Positions 9,811 to 21,700 of a stretch of 64,000 bases of DNA are shown here, in pieces. The stretch lies in contig NW_013657679.1 in assembly GCF_000142905.1 (NCBI RefSeq), forward strand, positions 312,657 through 376,656. Direction: 5' to 3'. The stretch comes from Thecamonas trahens ATCC 50062. Taxonomy: Eukaryota > Apusozoa > Apusomonadida > Apusomonadidae. Position 1 is the stretch's first letter; every line of letters starts with the position of its first letter. Both the position numbers and the translations under genes were made by a program. The notes beneath the pieces were generated by a model. It was given only the letters and a program-made list of their open reading frames with translations. It made no database searches and was not told the DNA's origin.

Positions 9811-9866
9811 ATGGGCCGTGGATGGCCAATATTCGTCCATGGGCCGTGGATGGCCAATATTCGTCC
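9811..9866. repeat. Two perfect 28-bp tandem repeats carrying CCAAT boxes
   Basis: The unit starts ATGGGCCGTGGATGGCCAAT and is repeated without mismatch at 9811-9838 and 9839-9866. Each copy holds one CCAAT (9826-9830 and 9854-9858). The pair lies about 110-160 bp upstream of the RRP6 start codon. Confidence 0.9.
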
Positions 9867-9909
9867 ATTCGCCGGGTGGGCGGGCCGCCCTGGGCTGGGC
9901 ACCAATTGG

Positions 9910-10058
9910 CTGGGATGAGGGCACGATGCACATCAATAGGCTGTGATGAGGGCACGATCCACACCATTAGGCTGGGATGAGGGCACGATCCACACCATTA
10001 GGCTGGGATGAGGGCACACCATCAGGGCGGGATGAAGCTGTGATGAGGGCACGATCAT
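9910..10058. repeat. 31-bp tandem repeat, three full copies plus degenerate copies
   Basis: The unit starts CTGGGATGAGGGCACGATCC. Copies at 9910-9940, 9941-9971 and 9972-10002 differ at a few positions; two shortened copies follow to about 10058. It is intergenic and has no CRISPR-like spacers. Confidence 0.85.
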
Positions 10059-10299
10059 CGCAGCATGAGCAAGGCCTTTACACGCAATGAAGGTGATGGA
10101 GATGGGCTTAATGGTCATGATGGACGCCATCACTACCATGCCACTACTTACCCCATCAGCACAATCACTACAATCATCATCTCCATCATAATCATGCCCG
10201 TCACAATGACCATCTTCTCAGCCACCTACCCCACCACTACCATCACCCCGCCCGCTTTGGCCTCTCACACTCACTTCTTCCACCACCTCTCCCACCACC

Positions 10300-10806
10300 A
10301 TGGCTTCGTCTTGCTCGGCCTCGTCGTCGTCGTCCGCAGCTCCCGAGGTGAACGCCCTGGAGACGGTGGTCGTCCATGGACGGCCGGTCATGTACGAGTA
10401 CCTTGACCACACTGCTGATGTCCAGCTCCACGCCTGGGGCTACGATGTGGGCGAGGCCATGGAGAACGTGGCATTGGCCATGTTTGACTACGCCACCGAA
10501 CTGCCGGGTGTGCGACCTGTCGATGAGCGGACTGTCACCGTGTCTGGCACAGACATGCCATCGCTCATCTACAACTTTCTCGATCAGTTGCTGTACATCT
10601 TCTGCACCGACCTCTGGGTCCCCTCCTCCGTCTTTGTCGCCGCCCTCGACACTCAAGCCTATTCTGTCACTGTCCGCGCTCGTGGAGAGGTCTTCAATCC
10701 TGATCGCCATGTCCGTGGCACAGAGATCAAGGCCATCACCTACTCCAACATGCAGATCAACGTCAAGGACGACCGTACAGACATCTATGTCATCGTCGAC
10801 ATCTAA
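10300..10806 (+). CDS. ZBTB8OS: Archease, RtcB tRNA-ligase activating factor
   Basis: Archease is a small metal-binding protein that promotes guanylylation and multiple turnover of the RtcB-type RNA ligase in tRNA splicing. The protein is 168 residues: about 28 residues of Ser/Ala-rich N-terminus and then the full domain. Key motifs: YEYLDHTADVQLHAWG, whose Asp residues are metal ligands in the family, FLDQLLYIFCTD, and the C-terminal GTEIKAITYSNMQI. The ATG at 10300 follows a CCACCACC context. It implies that this organism splices tRNA by the RtcB route. It converges on prolyl-tRNA synthetase with 35 bp between stops. Confidence 0.95.
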   Translation: MASSCSASSSSSAAPEVNALETVVVHGRPVMYEYLDHTADVQLHAWGYDVGEAMENVALAMFDYATELPGVRPVDERTVTVSGTDMPSLIYNFLDQLLYIFCTDLWVPSSVFVAALDTQAYSVTVRARGEVFNPDRHVRGTEIKAITYSNMQINVKDDRTDIYVIVDI

Positions 10807-10841
10807 TTAGGGCCCACCCGCCCCGCTGACTGTCCCTCCAG

Positions 10842-12548
10842 CTACTTCTGCACAAGTCGTGCCGCTGCTGCGATCGCTGCGTCCTCGTGCACCACTACCA
10901 CCTCGTCATGTGCAGCTCCACCACTGGTCACCATACGGATGTGGACCTCGGCACGCTCCGGCGCCTTGGAGTGGACCAATATCGCGGCCGGGATGCCCGC
11001 CAACGCCGCTTCGCGCTTCTTGCGCCCGTTTGACATGTCGCGATCATCCACAAGGACGCGGCCCTCGCCCAAGACGCTCAGCGCGGCCTCCAGCCGAGCC
11101 ACCCGGGCGGCAAGCTCGGGCGAATGCGCCACCTTGCGCGCCGGCGGCACAATGAGCGTCGCCACAAACGGTGCGAGTGCAAGCGGCCATCGCATCCCGT
11201 CCTTGTCGCCGTGCACCTCTTGCACTGCCGCCATTAGCCGCGAGACTCCAATGCCGTAGCAGCCCATCTCGATCGGCCGCTCCGCCGTCAGCCCGCCGCC
11301 GTCGCGCGTCGGCACACGCACCACCGCGCCCATCCCACTCGAGTACTTGGTTCCCAGAAGAAACGCATGCCCCACCTCGATCCCGCGCCGCTCCACCAGC
11401 TCGCCAGCCTCGCAGCACGGGCACCCGTCGCCCGCTCTAGCGCTGGCCACGTCCTCCCACCCCAGCGACGCCGACGCCAGCACTGGCTCCAGCGGCATCG
11501 CACCCGACGGCGCCGCCGCCACATCCACGCCGTCCAGTCCGTTGTGCCCCAGAGACTCCAGGACCCGCGTCAGCCGCAGTCTGTTCACCTCAATGCCGCT
11601 AGGCAGCTGCAGCGAGTACGTCGCCTTGCCGGCCAGCACCGTGTGCTCGACACTCGCCGCACCTGCAGCTCTTGCAGCCATATCGCCGCCGGCCTCCTCC
11701 ACATTTGCCGCATACCCGCACCCGTCATCGGCCCCGCTGCACTGCAGCACAGCGTCCTCGCCCACATCCGCCATGACGTGGAACTCGTGCGAGAGCGAGC
11801 CGCCGATGTTGCCTGTGTCCGCCGCAGCCATCAGCGGCCGCAACCCGAGCGAGACCAGGAGCTGCGTGTACGCGGCAGTCACCGTCGCATACGTCTCCCG
11901 CGCCGCAGTCTCATCGACATCAAAGGTGTACATGTCCTTCATCACAAACTCGCGCGCACGCATCAGCCCAAACCGTGGCCGGATCTCATCACGGTACTTG
12001 GTCCCGATCTGGTACAGCCGCAGCGGCAGCGACTTGTACGAGTCGAGCTCTGCTGCGACAAGAGCTGTAAAGACCTCTTCGTGAGTAGGTGCCAGAACAA
12101 GCGTCTTTCCACGCCGATCTTCCAAAGCAAATATCTCGCTTCCGCCTCCCTTGCTTCCTTCCTTCTCGTCTCCTTGCTCGCTGTCGGCTTCTTGCGGAAG
12201 CAACCGGCCAGACATCTCCCACAGCTCGCGAGGCACCAGATGCGGCATGGTGCACTCGTTGCCGTCGATGCCATCCATCGCCGCTCGGACTGCACCCGAC
12301 ACATTCTCCAGGACACGGCGGCCCATCGGGAGCAGCATGTGCAGTCCAGGTGCCAGTGCACGGGCGTAGCCAGCCCGAAGCAGCAATCCGTGCGACAACG
12401 TCGACGCGTCGGCCGGCACGTCTGCCAGAGTCGGAGTAAACACGGAACCAGCCCGGGTCACTCTCGCACTCCCACCACCAACCACATGCTGCATCCACCG
12501 TACAGTCCGTCCAACACTGACTCCTGCTCTGTGCCACCCGCGGAACAT
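10842..12548 (-). CDS. PARS2: Prolyl-tRNA synthetase, bacterial/mitochondrial type
   Basis: This class II enzyme charges tRNA-Pro, probably in mitochondria. It has 568 residues from ATG 12548. The first residues (MFRGWHRAGVSVGRTVRW) are Arg-rich, lack acidic residues and fit a mitochondrial presequence. Motif 1 region: GLHMLLPMGRRVLENV. Motif 2: TKYRDEIRPRFGLMRAREFVMKDMYTFD, a near-perfect bacterial-type stretch. The CGYAANVE segment marks the remnant of the bacterial insertion domain, which is shortened here as in other mitochondrial enzymes. Motif 3: PIEMGCYGIGVSRL. The C-terminal part is the HGTP anticodon-binding domain (ATLIVPPARKV to the end). The codons upstream of 12548 in frame are probably 5' UTR. 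A separate cytosolic enzyme should exist elsewhere. Confidence 0.94.
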   Translation of the reverse strand: MFRGWHRAGVSVGRTVRWMQHVVGGGSARVTRAGSVFTPTLADVPADASTLSHGLLLRAGYARALAPGLHMLLPMGRRVLENVSGAVRAAMDGIDGNECTMPHLVPRELWEMSGRLLPQEADSEQGDEKEGSKGGGSEIFALEDRRGKTLVLAPTHEEVFTALVAAELDSYKSLPLRLYQIGTKYRDEIRPRFGLMRAREFVMKDMYTFDVDETAARETYATVTAAYTQLLVSLGLRPLMAAADTGNIGGSLSHEFHVMADVGEDAVLQCSGADDGCGYAANVEEAGGDMAARAAGAASVEHTVLAGKATYSLQLPSGIEVNRLRLTRVLESLGHNGLDGVDVAAAPSGAMPLEPVLASASLGWEDVASARAGDGCPCCEAGELVERRGIEVGHAFLLGTKYSSGMGAVVRVPTRDGGGLTAERPIEMGCYGIGVSRLMAAVQEVHGDKDGMRWPLALAPFVATLIVPPARKVAHSPELAARVARLEAALSVLGEGRVLVDDRDMSNGRKKREAALAGIPAAILVHSKAPERAEVHIRMVTSGGAAHDEVVVVHEDAAIAAAARLVQK

Positions 12549-12723
12549 GGCTGCTTGGCAAGTCGTGTGCTCGTGAGTTGGCGACTCCGCCTCCACAACG
12601 TGGGATCCGCTGTGCCGACGACGGCCGCAGGCCACGGCGGCGACAAGGCTTTCCATCCCTACATTTGAATCTCTACGTGTCACTTGACTTCATTTAGGGC
12701 TCTATCATCTCATTCGAACCCGA

Positions 12724-15700
12724 TCAAGCTTGTCGGATGGTGTCAAGCCGCTGCAGCGCTCGCTGGACTCGGACGTCAGCCTCGGCCTTGACCTCGTCGA
12801 TCTCGGTGGTGAGTGCGGCCGACTTGGCTTTTGCATCGTCGAGGGCCCTCAAGAGGCGGGTGATCTGCCGAGCCTGCGAGGCAGAAACAACCTTGACCAT
12901 CTCATGTGTGTGCCGCTCGAGCACCAGCTCCATTCGGCTCTCGACGTACATCCGCATGTAACGGATAATCTCCTCTTCAGACGACTCGCCATCGTCACTT
13001 GAGTCGCCGGCAAACGGATCCGAGACGGTGACAAGGCCTTGCAGCTTGTCAATGCCGCGGCGAATGCTCTTCAGAGCGGCATCACGCTCCGAAGCCAGCT
13101 TGATTAGCTTCTCGTTGGCCTCGCGGGCACGGGCATGCGCCGCCGCCACCTTGTCGCGCGAGATGTTGCCCGAGAGAACCGAGGCGTTTGCCAACCGCCG
13201 CTCCTCCAGCAGCTGCGCCTCCTTGGCAGCAATGCTCCCCGGCAGTACGTCTTCGATGATCTCAAACGCACTATCGATGCGCTCCATGTACCGTTCCGCC
13301 CGCGAAAGTACCGTCTCGTCCATCATGCTCTGCGTCGCGGTCGCGTTGAGGTGCGACTGAGAGAACGACGCCTGCAGCAGAATGTGCGAGGTGTGCGCTC
13401 GGTCAACAGCCTCATCGAGCGTCGACCGCACACCCACCAACGCAGTCTCCAGCTCCGACCGAGACGCCTCGGCAGCATCCGCTTCAGCGCGGACCTGCAC
13501 AAGCTCGGCCTCAAGATCAGCATACTGTTCGTCCGCCCGGACAATCGAGCCTTCCAGCTCGCGCAACGCGGCGCGCATGGCCACAACCTCTGGTCCGAGC
13601 TCGGCGTCGGCGTCGGCGTCAAGCGCAGTGAGGGCCTCGATGTCACGCTTCAAAACGTTCAGGTGCGCCACATTTGCCTCGCGCCCGGCCGCAAGCGACG
13701 CTTGGTCAGTGGCAATTGCTGACACCCGCGAGCTGTGCACACGGAGCACTCCGTTGAGGTGCTCGGCAATGAGGCGCACCGTCCGTGTGGTCGCCGTTGA
13801 CGCTTCAGACGCATCGTCCGACATCGCTGCAGACGCCGCAGCCGCCGCTTCTTCCGCCGCCGCCACTCGCTGGTCGGCAAGTGCCGCCGCTGCCTTGAGG
13901 TTCTCGATCAGCACCTCGGCCTCGTGCTTCTCGGCACGCAGAGCGCGCGCCGCCGATTCGCTCGCCTCCATGCGCGCGCTTGCATCTGACAACTGACTCC
14001 GCAAGTGTGCATTGTGACTCAGCAGCGTGTGCTTGAGCTCCAACAGACCATCAAGCTCGTCGCGAACACGCGCCATGTCGTCGACATACGACGAGACGCG
14101 CGACGCGTAGACCGTGGACATGGACGTGGCGTCGCCGGCAGCTCTAAGGGACTCGCTCATGTCCCGCTCCTTGACCTCGGCCTCGAGCACCACAAGCTCC
14201 GAGCGCAGCACCTCTAACGCAGCTCGGAGTTCAGCCTCGCGGGCCTCAGCAACCACGTCTGCTGTGTTCTTGGCGGCAAGCTTTGACGCCAGCTGAGCGT
14301 TAGCAGCCTGAGCCTTCTCCAGCTCGGCCGCAAGTCGGATCTCATCGCGCAAAGTCTCGGCGACGGCGGAGACCAGAAGACTTGCCTCGCTCGTCGTTGA
14401 CTCTATCGCCGACGTGTCTAGCGACGACATAGCCGACGCAAACGACTCGTCGCTCGAACGCGAGACAACAACCACCGAGCCCTGAGCTTCGTGGTCACGC
14501 TCAAGCTCTAGCACACGCGCCAGCAAGCTAGCCCGCGACGCAACAAGCTCCTCAGACAGCGACTTGGCGTTTCCTACATCGTGGAGGTAGTCGGAGAGTG
14601 AGCGCAGCTGCTCGGCACGCATCGCCGCCGTCGTTTCGGAAACCGTTGCACGCTCTAGCGCGGCCGCCACTTGGCTGCTCAGAGCGTTGTTCGCGGTCTC
14701 AGCAGCATCAGCACGCTCGATTGCGCGCTCACACTCTGCCTCCAACGCTGCAATCTCGGCCCGAGCCTCTGCCAGCCGGGTTCGGAGCGTGGCGGTGGTC
14801 AAAGCGTCGTCTGACTTGACAGCCACAAGCGCCTCAGACGAGGCAAGCAACTGTTCAAGCTGGGCGCGAGCCTGGCCGTGACGGGCCTTGTACGAGGCTG
14901 CCTCGGTGTTTGCACGCTCAACCTCGGCCTCGACCTCTGCGATGCGCATGTCGGCGTCGGCCCGCTCGCGGTCCATGCGCTCAACAAGTGATGCAACCTG
15001 CTGCTTGAGTGCCTCGACGGTCACTAGGTAGTCGTGGACAGCGTCAGCGCGAGCCTGGGAGTCGGTGATGGCTGACGATGACGAAGCAGCCACAGCCGCC
15101 TGCAACTCGGCGTTCTGTCGAGTAAGAGCATCAATTGACGCGGTCAGGGCTGCAAGCTCGACAGGCGACTCGGCTTCCTCGCCCTCCTGAATCCGCGTGA
15201 TGGCGGCGTCAAGAACCTCCGAGAGCTCCGTGGCATGCCGCTCGGCCTCGGCAATAATCGACTCACCGGTAGTCCCGTCGGAAATTGTCGATACGTTGTG
15301 TGACGACGCACCGCTCACGTCCAGCGGTGGCGTACCCGCCTCGGGCTGCGACATGATCTCCATGGCCTCGATTTCAACTGCAACACGGCCCAACTCTGCC
15401 TGGGCTCTGTTCTCAGCAAGCACTGCTGCTAACTCGACCCCCTTGGCATCGGCCTCAGCCCGTGCCGCTTCCAGAGCAGCGGTCTTGTCGGTGAGCTTCG
15501 CCTCCATCGCGGCCAGACGCAACTTGGCTCCGCTTATCTGAGCAGGGACATTCGCCAGCTCGGCTTCCTTAGCTTCAACCTCGGCCTGCGCCGCCTTCAG
15601 GGCAATTGCCTTGCTGGCAAGCTCCGTCTCCATCTCGGCCAGACGAACAGAAAGACTAGCGATGTCTCCATCCCTCTCCTTGCGGTGACCAGACGATACA

Positions 15701-18700
15701 AAGCTCACAAGGTCCTTGGCCGCGGCAGCCGCAATTGAAACCTGTGTCAGCCTGCAACCCAGCACCGCCACTCGGTCGCGCTTGAGAGCGCTCGCATGCG
15801 CTGCAAGTTCGGCAATTCGAGTCTCTTTCGCGACTGCCTTGCGGCGTGCAAACACCACGTCGTCGGCAAGCACGTCGGCTTGCTCGTTGAGGTCGCGGAC
15901 CTCGGCCTCGAGCTCCACAATCCGGGTCTCCATTTCCGACCGCTCCATTGACGCCAAGAGCGCATGAGTGCTGTCTTCGCTTGATGGCGATGATGGCGCT
16001 GCCGACGCAAACCGAACTTGCTTCGGAGAGCTTTGCCTGACCAACATGGCCTCAGCTGCTTCTGCTCGCTGCCGCTCGGCATCAAGCAGAGTCTGCATCT
16101 CCACCATCGCCTCGGCCTCGCTTTCGCGCACTGCTGCAAGTTCGGCCTCCAGGGTCGCCACTTGGTCTTTGGAGGCCGCAAGCTCTTCCAGCTTGACACC
16201 AGCCACATCAATCTCCGACATCAGCTGCTTGACCTGCGAAGCCAAATCGGCCTCGCGAGTGGCGTGCGCTTCGCGCGTGCCAACAAGGTCGTCAGCAAGA
16301 ACATCCGCCTGCGCGTTGACCTCTGCCACTTGCGCTTCAAGCGCAGCAGACCGCTTCCGCTCAGCATCGAGAGCAACCTGTAGAGTCGCAATACGGCTGT
16401 CGACAGAGGGTTCGTCCGGAGAAAGCTCCAGAGCTGCAGGTGCGACACGTGCAGTACCGCGCTCTTCGCGTAGCTCGCCAATTTCAACCTCCAGCTCCTC
16501 CACCTTGAGTGCCGCAGCCGCAGCCCGGTCCCGCTCGGCCTCCAGCTCCGACATAAGCTCGCTGACGTGCATATCGTTCGCCGCAGCAGCCCTTGCTCCC
16601 GCTAGCTCCGCCTTGAGCGCAGCAACCTCGGCCGACGATGCCCGCAACACGTTCTCGCGCAACTGCTGCTCGACATCATCGAATGCCGTCGTCATTTCCA
16701 GTGCCTCGCCGCGAGCCTGCACCACGCCGTCCTGTGCACGGGCCAGTGCAGCAGTCGCAGTTTCCAGCTCCGCCTCGAGCTCCACCACACGATCACCGCC
16801 ACCCTCTTCCTTGACGACATGCTCAACTTGAACTGCCACCTCCACAGCGGCAGACTTGACAACAGCCACGGCATCGCGCGCTACTGTCAACTCGTCGGCC
16901 AGGACGTCTGTCTGAGCATCGAGGCTGATGATTTCGGTCTCGAGCTCCTCGATCTTGGTGGCAGCAGCAGCATACCGCTCCCGCTCGGCCTCCAGCTTGG
17001 CCTCGGCTGCAGCTGCGAACGCTGCACGGGTCTGATGCTCACCAGCCAGTTTGGCCTTGAGCTCATCAATCTTGGCAGCCGCAGCAGCTGACCGCTCCCG
17101 CTCAGCTTCACCCGCATCTGCAGCCGCATTTGCAGCCACAGCACGCGCCTCACGCTCTTTGACTAGCTCGTCCGTGAGCAAGTCAGCCTGGGCATTCATC
17201 TCAGCCACCTCGGCCTCGAGTGCCTCGATCTTTGCTGTAGCAGCCGCAGTCCGAGCCCGTTCGGCCATCACTGCGGCCTCCAGCTCAGCCACCTGCGTGT
17301 CGCTCGCCGCGGCCGCCTTGACACTTGCCAACTCGGTCTTGAGTGCAGCGACCTCGGCGGCCGACGCACGAAGCACGTTCTCGCGCAACTGTGTCTCGAC
17401 ATCGTCAAACGCCGTCGTCATCTCCAACGCCTCACCGCGCGCCTGTGCCATGCCGTCCTGTGCGCGACCAAGTGCAGCCACAGCAGTTGCCAGCTCCGCC
17501 TCCAGTGCGATCACCCGTGCATTCTCGCCGGCACTGCTGCTCTCATCTGACGACATTGCGGCTGGCGGCGGTGGCGCCGCCTCGGCATCAACCACGACCG
17601 GCACTGCTGACGCCTCAGCTGCCTCGCGCGCCGCGACGACCTCGTCCGCGAGCGTGTCGGCTTGGGCGTTGAGCTCGGCCACCTCGCCTTCCAGCTCCTC
17701 GATCTTGGCGGTAGCGGCCGTAAGTCGCTCACGCTCAGACTTGAGCGCAGCCTCGAGCACCAGAACCGCCTCGTCCGCATGCTCACACTCGGCAGCCGCG
17801 CTGTCCTTGCCGTGCTTCTGAGCATCGACTTCGGTCTCGAGCTTGGCCACCTCGACCACGTGCGCCTCACGCTCCTGCACAAGCACCACATCAGCAACTG
17901 CCTCCTCTGCGGCTGCCCTTGCCGCTGCTAAGGCAGCCGCGTGTTTCGCGCTGTAGCAGCTGCAGTCCGAGCCTGTTCGGCCATCACTGCGGCCTCCAGC
18001 TCAGCCACCTGCGTGTCGCTCGCCGCGGCCGCCTTGACACTTGCCAGCTCGGTCTTGAGTGCAGCGACCTCGGCGGCCGACGCACGAAGCACGTTCTCGC
18101 GCAACTGTGTCTCGACATCGTCAAACGCCGTCGTCATCTCCAACGCCTCACCGCGCGCCTGTGCCATGCCGTCCTGTGCGCGACCAAGTGCAGCCACAGC
18201 AGTTGCCAGCTCCGCCTCCAGTGCGATCACCCGTGCATTCTCGCCGGCACTGCTGCTCTCATCTGACAACATTGCGGCTGGCGGCGGTGGCGCCGCCTCG
18301 GCATCAACCACGACCGGCGCTGCTGACGCCTCAGCTGCCTCGCGCGCCGCCACGACCTCGTCCGCGAGCGTGTCGGCTTGGGCGTTGAGCTCGGCCACCT
18401 CGCCTTCCAGCTCCTCAATTTTGGCAGTGGCGGCTGCAAGTCGTTCACGCTCGGAGTTCAGCGCAGCCTCAAGAGCAACTACTGCCGCATCACTCCGCTT
18501 GAGTTCGTCCGCTACATCAGCAACACGCCGTCGTTCCGTGACAATCTCGTTGGCAAGGGCATCCGCTGCAGCGTTTGCCTCGGCAACATCAGCTTCCAGT
18601 GCATCGATCTGTGCCTCGGCAACAGCAACACGATCGCGCCACACACCCAGTGCATCGTCCATCTCAGTATTTGTGCCATCCATAACAGCCAGCTGTGCGT

Positions 18701-21700
18701 TCTCTCGCAGTTGCTGCTCCATGTCGCCAAACGCTGTCGACATCGCCAGAACCATGCCATGAGCCTCACCCACTCCACCCTTGGCCCGCAAAAGTGCTGC
18801 AGTAGCAACCGTCAGCTCAGCCTCGAGATCGACAACGCGCGTCTCAAGAGCCGCAACGTGATCACTCTCACTACTATGGTGTGCGGCATGCCCCCGTGCA
18901 GCCACAAGCTGGTCCGCAAGCGAGTCGGCCTGCGCGTTAAGCTCGGCCATCTCGGCTTCCAGCTTCTCCACCTTTTCCATCGCAGCAGCGTTTCGCTCAC
19001 GCTCGCCAGCAAGTGCAGTCTCCAGCGTAGCCACAGCAGAAACACGATGTCCACCTCTGGTAGAACGCTCCCTATCATCACCAGGCGCATCGCTCAGCTG
19101 CTGCTCCCGGTCGCCAAATGTCCTCGACATCTCAATAATCTCGGCCCGAGCCACAGCCACATCGCCATGTGCTCGCGCCAGCGCACTCTTGCTCATCTCA
19201 AGCCGGGTCTCGAGCTCCTGTACCCGCTGCGCAAGACGCGCAGCCTGATCAGCTGCGCCGGTGGCCCGCATATGCTCTGCGTCCGCCCGCGCTCGCTCAA
19301 CCTCAGCAAGCTCCTGCTCAGTCTGAAGTACTGCCTGCAGTGCGGTTTCCACCTGCCGCTCACTCTCAAGCACATCGTCAGACAGTGCCGCTGTCAGGCT
19401 AGGCACGCTGGCTTCGAGCTCTGCGCGCGACATTCGAGTCGCCACAAGCTCCTCCACAATAGCATCCATCTTGATATTCAGAGAAGCCAGCTCTGCTTCG
19501 AGTGCGTCGGCCCTCGACTCGGCAACGGCGCGCAGCTCACGCTCACGCCGCAGCGCATGGTCCTCGTCACCATTGTCCAGAACCGCCTCGAACGCGCTCA
19601 CTGTCGCTTCAGCCGCGACTTGAGCTTCACCGATGGCTCCTACGGCCTTGCGCAGACGTGCTTCTGCAATAGACGCCCGCATGCGCGCTTCGACCTCGCG
19701 CGCTTCGGAATCGAAAGCGCGCTTCTCGGCAGTAGCAAGCTTGTCACGCCCTGTAGAAACTTGAACAACCATTGCATCCAGCTCGACATTGGCCTCGTCG
19801 ATTTCGCCCTCCAGCAGCTCTATCGCCTCAAGCTTGTCTTCGTACAAAGCAAGAGTTCTGTCCAGCTGGTCGCGTGCTTGCGACAATTCTTCCTCGAGCT
19901 TCTTCACCTCCCCTGCGGCGACTCTGTCACGACCACTGCGAGCCGGTGTGGCGCACACCGTGGCAGTCATTGACTCATCCCAGAAGTCCGACGCCTCGTC
20001 TCCTATTGCCGAAGCAGCCACCCCATCGAGCTCGGCCGTGAGGTTTTCGAGCTCGGCGTGGAGAGCGTCAACCCGGGCGACCGGGTCGGGCATCGCGTCG
20101 TCGTCAGTCTCACTCGACAGAGCGCCGGTTCGGCGCCGACCCACCCCTCGACCCACAGAAGCCGACGCAAGCAGCGACTCGGCCAACTGCCGGGCTGCGC
20201 GCAACGTCAACACTCGCTCCTTAGCTACGCTCCTCTCCACAAAACAAGGGGCAAGTCCTTCATCCTGACGCGAACCAATGCTATGCTCAAGCAGTTGGGC
20301 GCGGAGTGCATCACGCTCGCTCAGTGCCGCCTCCAGCGCCGACCGCAACTCGGTCACCAGCTCCATATCCCGCTGATCTGCCTTTTGTCGGCGTTGCGAA
20401 TCCTCGTCTGAGGCATTCATCATAGCCTCGGTCGCCTCCGCCAACTCGCGCTCCAGGCGCGACACCTCAGCCTGTGCCGCCGCAAGCTGCCGTTTCATCA
20501 GCGCAATCTCCTCTTTGAGCTCGCCGTTGAGGCGGATCATCTTGCGGAGATCTCCCAGTAGCTTGAGCTGCGGGTCGTCCTCATCACCCAACCCAGAATC
20601 GGACGTCCGCTCAGCCTCTTCAAGACCGTGCACCAGCCGTGCACGCTCGGCCTCGACATCGCCGAACGCGGTTGCGAGGCGGGAGTCAAGCTCTGCCTCG
20701 CGTCGAGCAAGTGCCACCGCCAGCGCCTCCCGCGTCTCTTCAAGCTCCGCCTCCATCGCCGCAAGCTCGCGTCCGGCATCTTCCGACATGTTGAGCAGCT
20801 CGCGCGACCGCGCCTCCTCCGCCACAAGGCGCTCCTTGAGCCGAGCAACCTGTGACTTGAGCACCACCGTCGGCACCTGCTCCATCGATGCCTCCTCGTC
20901 AGAGACTCCGTCGTCGTCATCGTCGACGGAAACGCCCCGGGCTTGGGCAAACGCCAGCTTTTGCTCCATCGCCGCGGCAGCGACCCGCAGCTCAACATTC
21001 TCGGACGTAACCTCGTCCAGTCGCGTGCGCGCTTGAGCCAGCTCGTCGCGGGTAGCTTTCAACGTCTCGCCTAGCAACGACAAAGCCTGATCCTCAGCAG
21101 GGGCCTCTTTCTCGGCCAAACTCAGGAGCGATGCTTCAAGCTTTGCCACCCGCTTGGTCGCGCCTGCCTCACGCTGCTCAGCACGTACTGCGTTAGTCTC
21201 TGCTCCGCTCGTGCGCTCCCTCAATGCCGCCACTTCCTGTGCCAGCTCGTTGCGCTCGTGCTCAATCGCCGCCAGCCGCTCTACAGTCTCGGCGTGGCGT
21301 TCCTGCCAGGCCCGCGCCTCGGCCTTGGCCGACGCAGCTTCAACCTGAGCCAGGGATGCGCTCTCGTCGCCACCACTGCCGCTGCCAGCTGTCCGAGACG
21401 CTGCAACCTGGGCCTGCACCTGGGCTGCCATGAGTGCCTGTCGTACTTCGATCAGCTCCTCCCTCAGAGCAGACATGCCATCTGCATTCGGGCGCTGCGC
21501 CAACCGGACCTGCTCACGAGCGTGTGCGGCCTCGTTCTCGGCCACCTGCGCACGGGCCAACGCTTCTGCGGCGGCAGCCGAGCTTGCTTCGGCACGCTCG
21601 TGTGCCGCCGCCGCAAGCTCCTTGAACTCGGCGGCGCGGGTTTCGGCCAGCTCCTTCGCTGCCGCAAGCCGCGACGCCTCGATTTGTGCCGCAGCTAGCT

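Larger units (their letters stand above)
9703..10299. promoter_or_regulatory. Divergent repeat-rich upstream region of RRP6 and archease
   Basis: These 597 bp hold no supported gene. Within them are two perfect 28-bp repeats that each contain CCAAT, a CCAATTGG palindrome at 9902-9909 with a GGGCGGG box just before it, and then a 31-bp tandem repeat. The archease side (10060-10290) is AT-richer and full of CATCA/ACCAC-type short repeats. Confidence 0.45.

Noticed and set aside
9703-9936. 78-codon N-terminal extension of RRP6
   Set aside because: It reads through CCAAT repeats and Gly/Arg-rich noncoding sequence and has no ATG context or family similarity.
11367-12668. 433-codon open frame on the plus strand
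   Set aside because: Antisense to prolyl-tRNA synthetase, which has all class II motifs.
17873-17985. A 113-nt intron (GTGATG donor, TTGTGCAG acceptor) to explain the third frame break
   Set aside because: It is phase-compatible, but the donor differs from all other introns here, and a single extra base gives an equally continuous coil that matches the other four breaks.
18378-19973. 531-codon open frame on the plus strand within the giant gene
   Set aside because: The product has no heptads or domains; it mirrors coiled-coil codons on the other strand.
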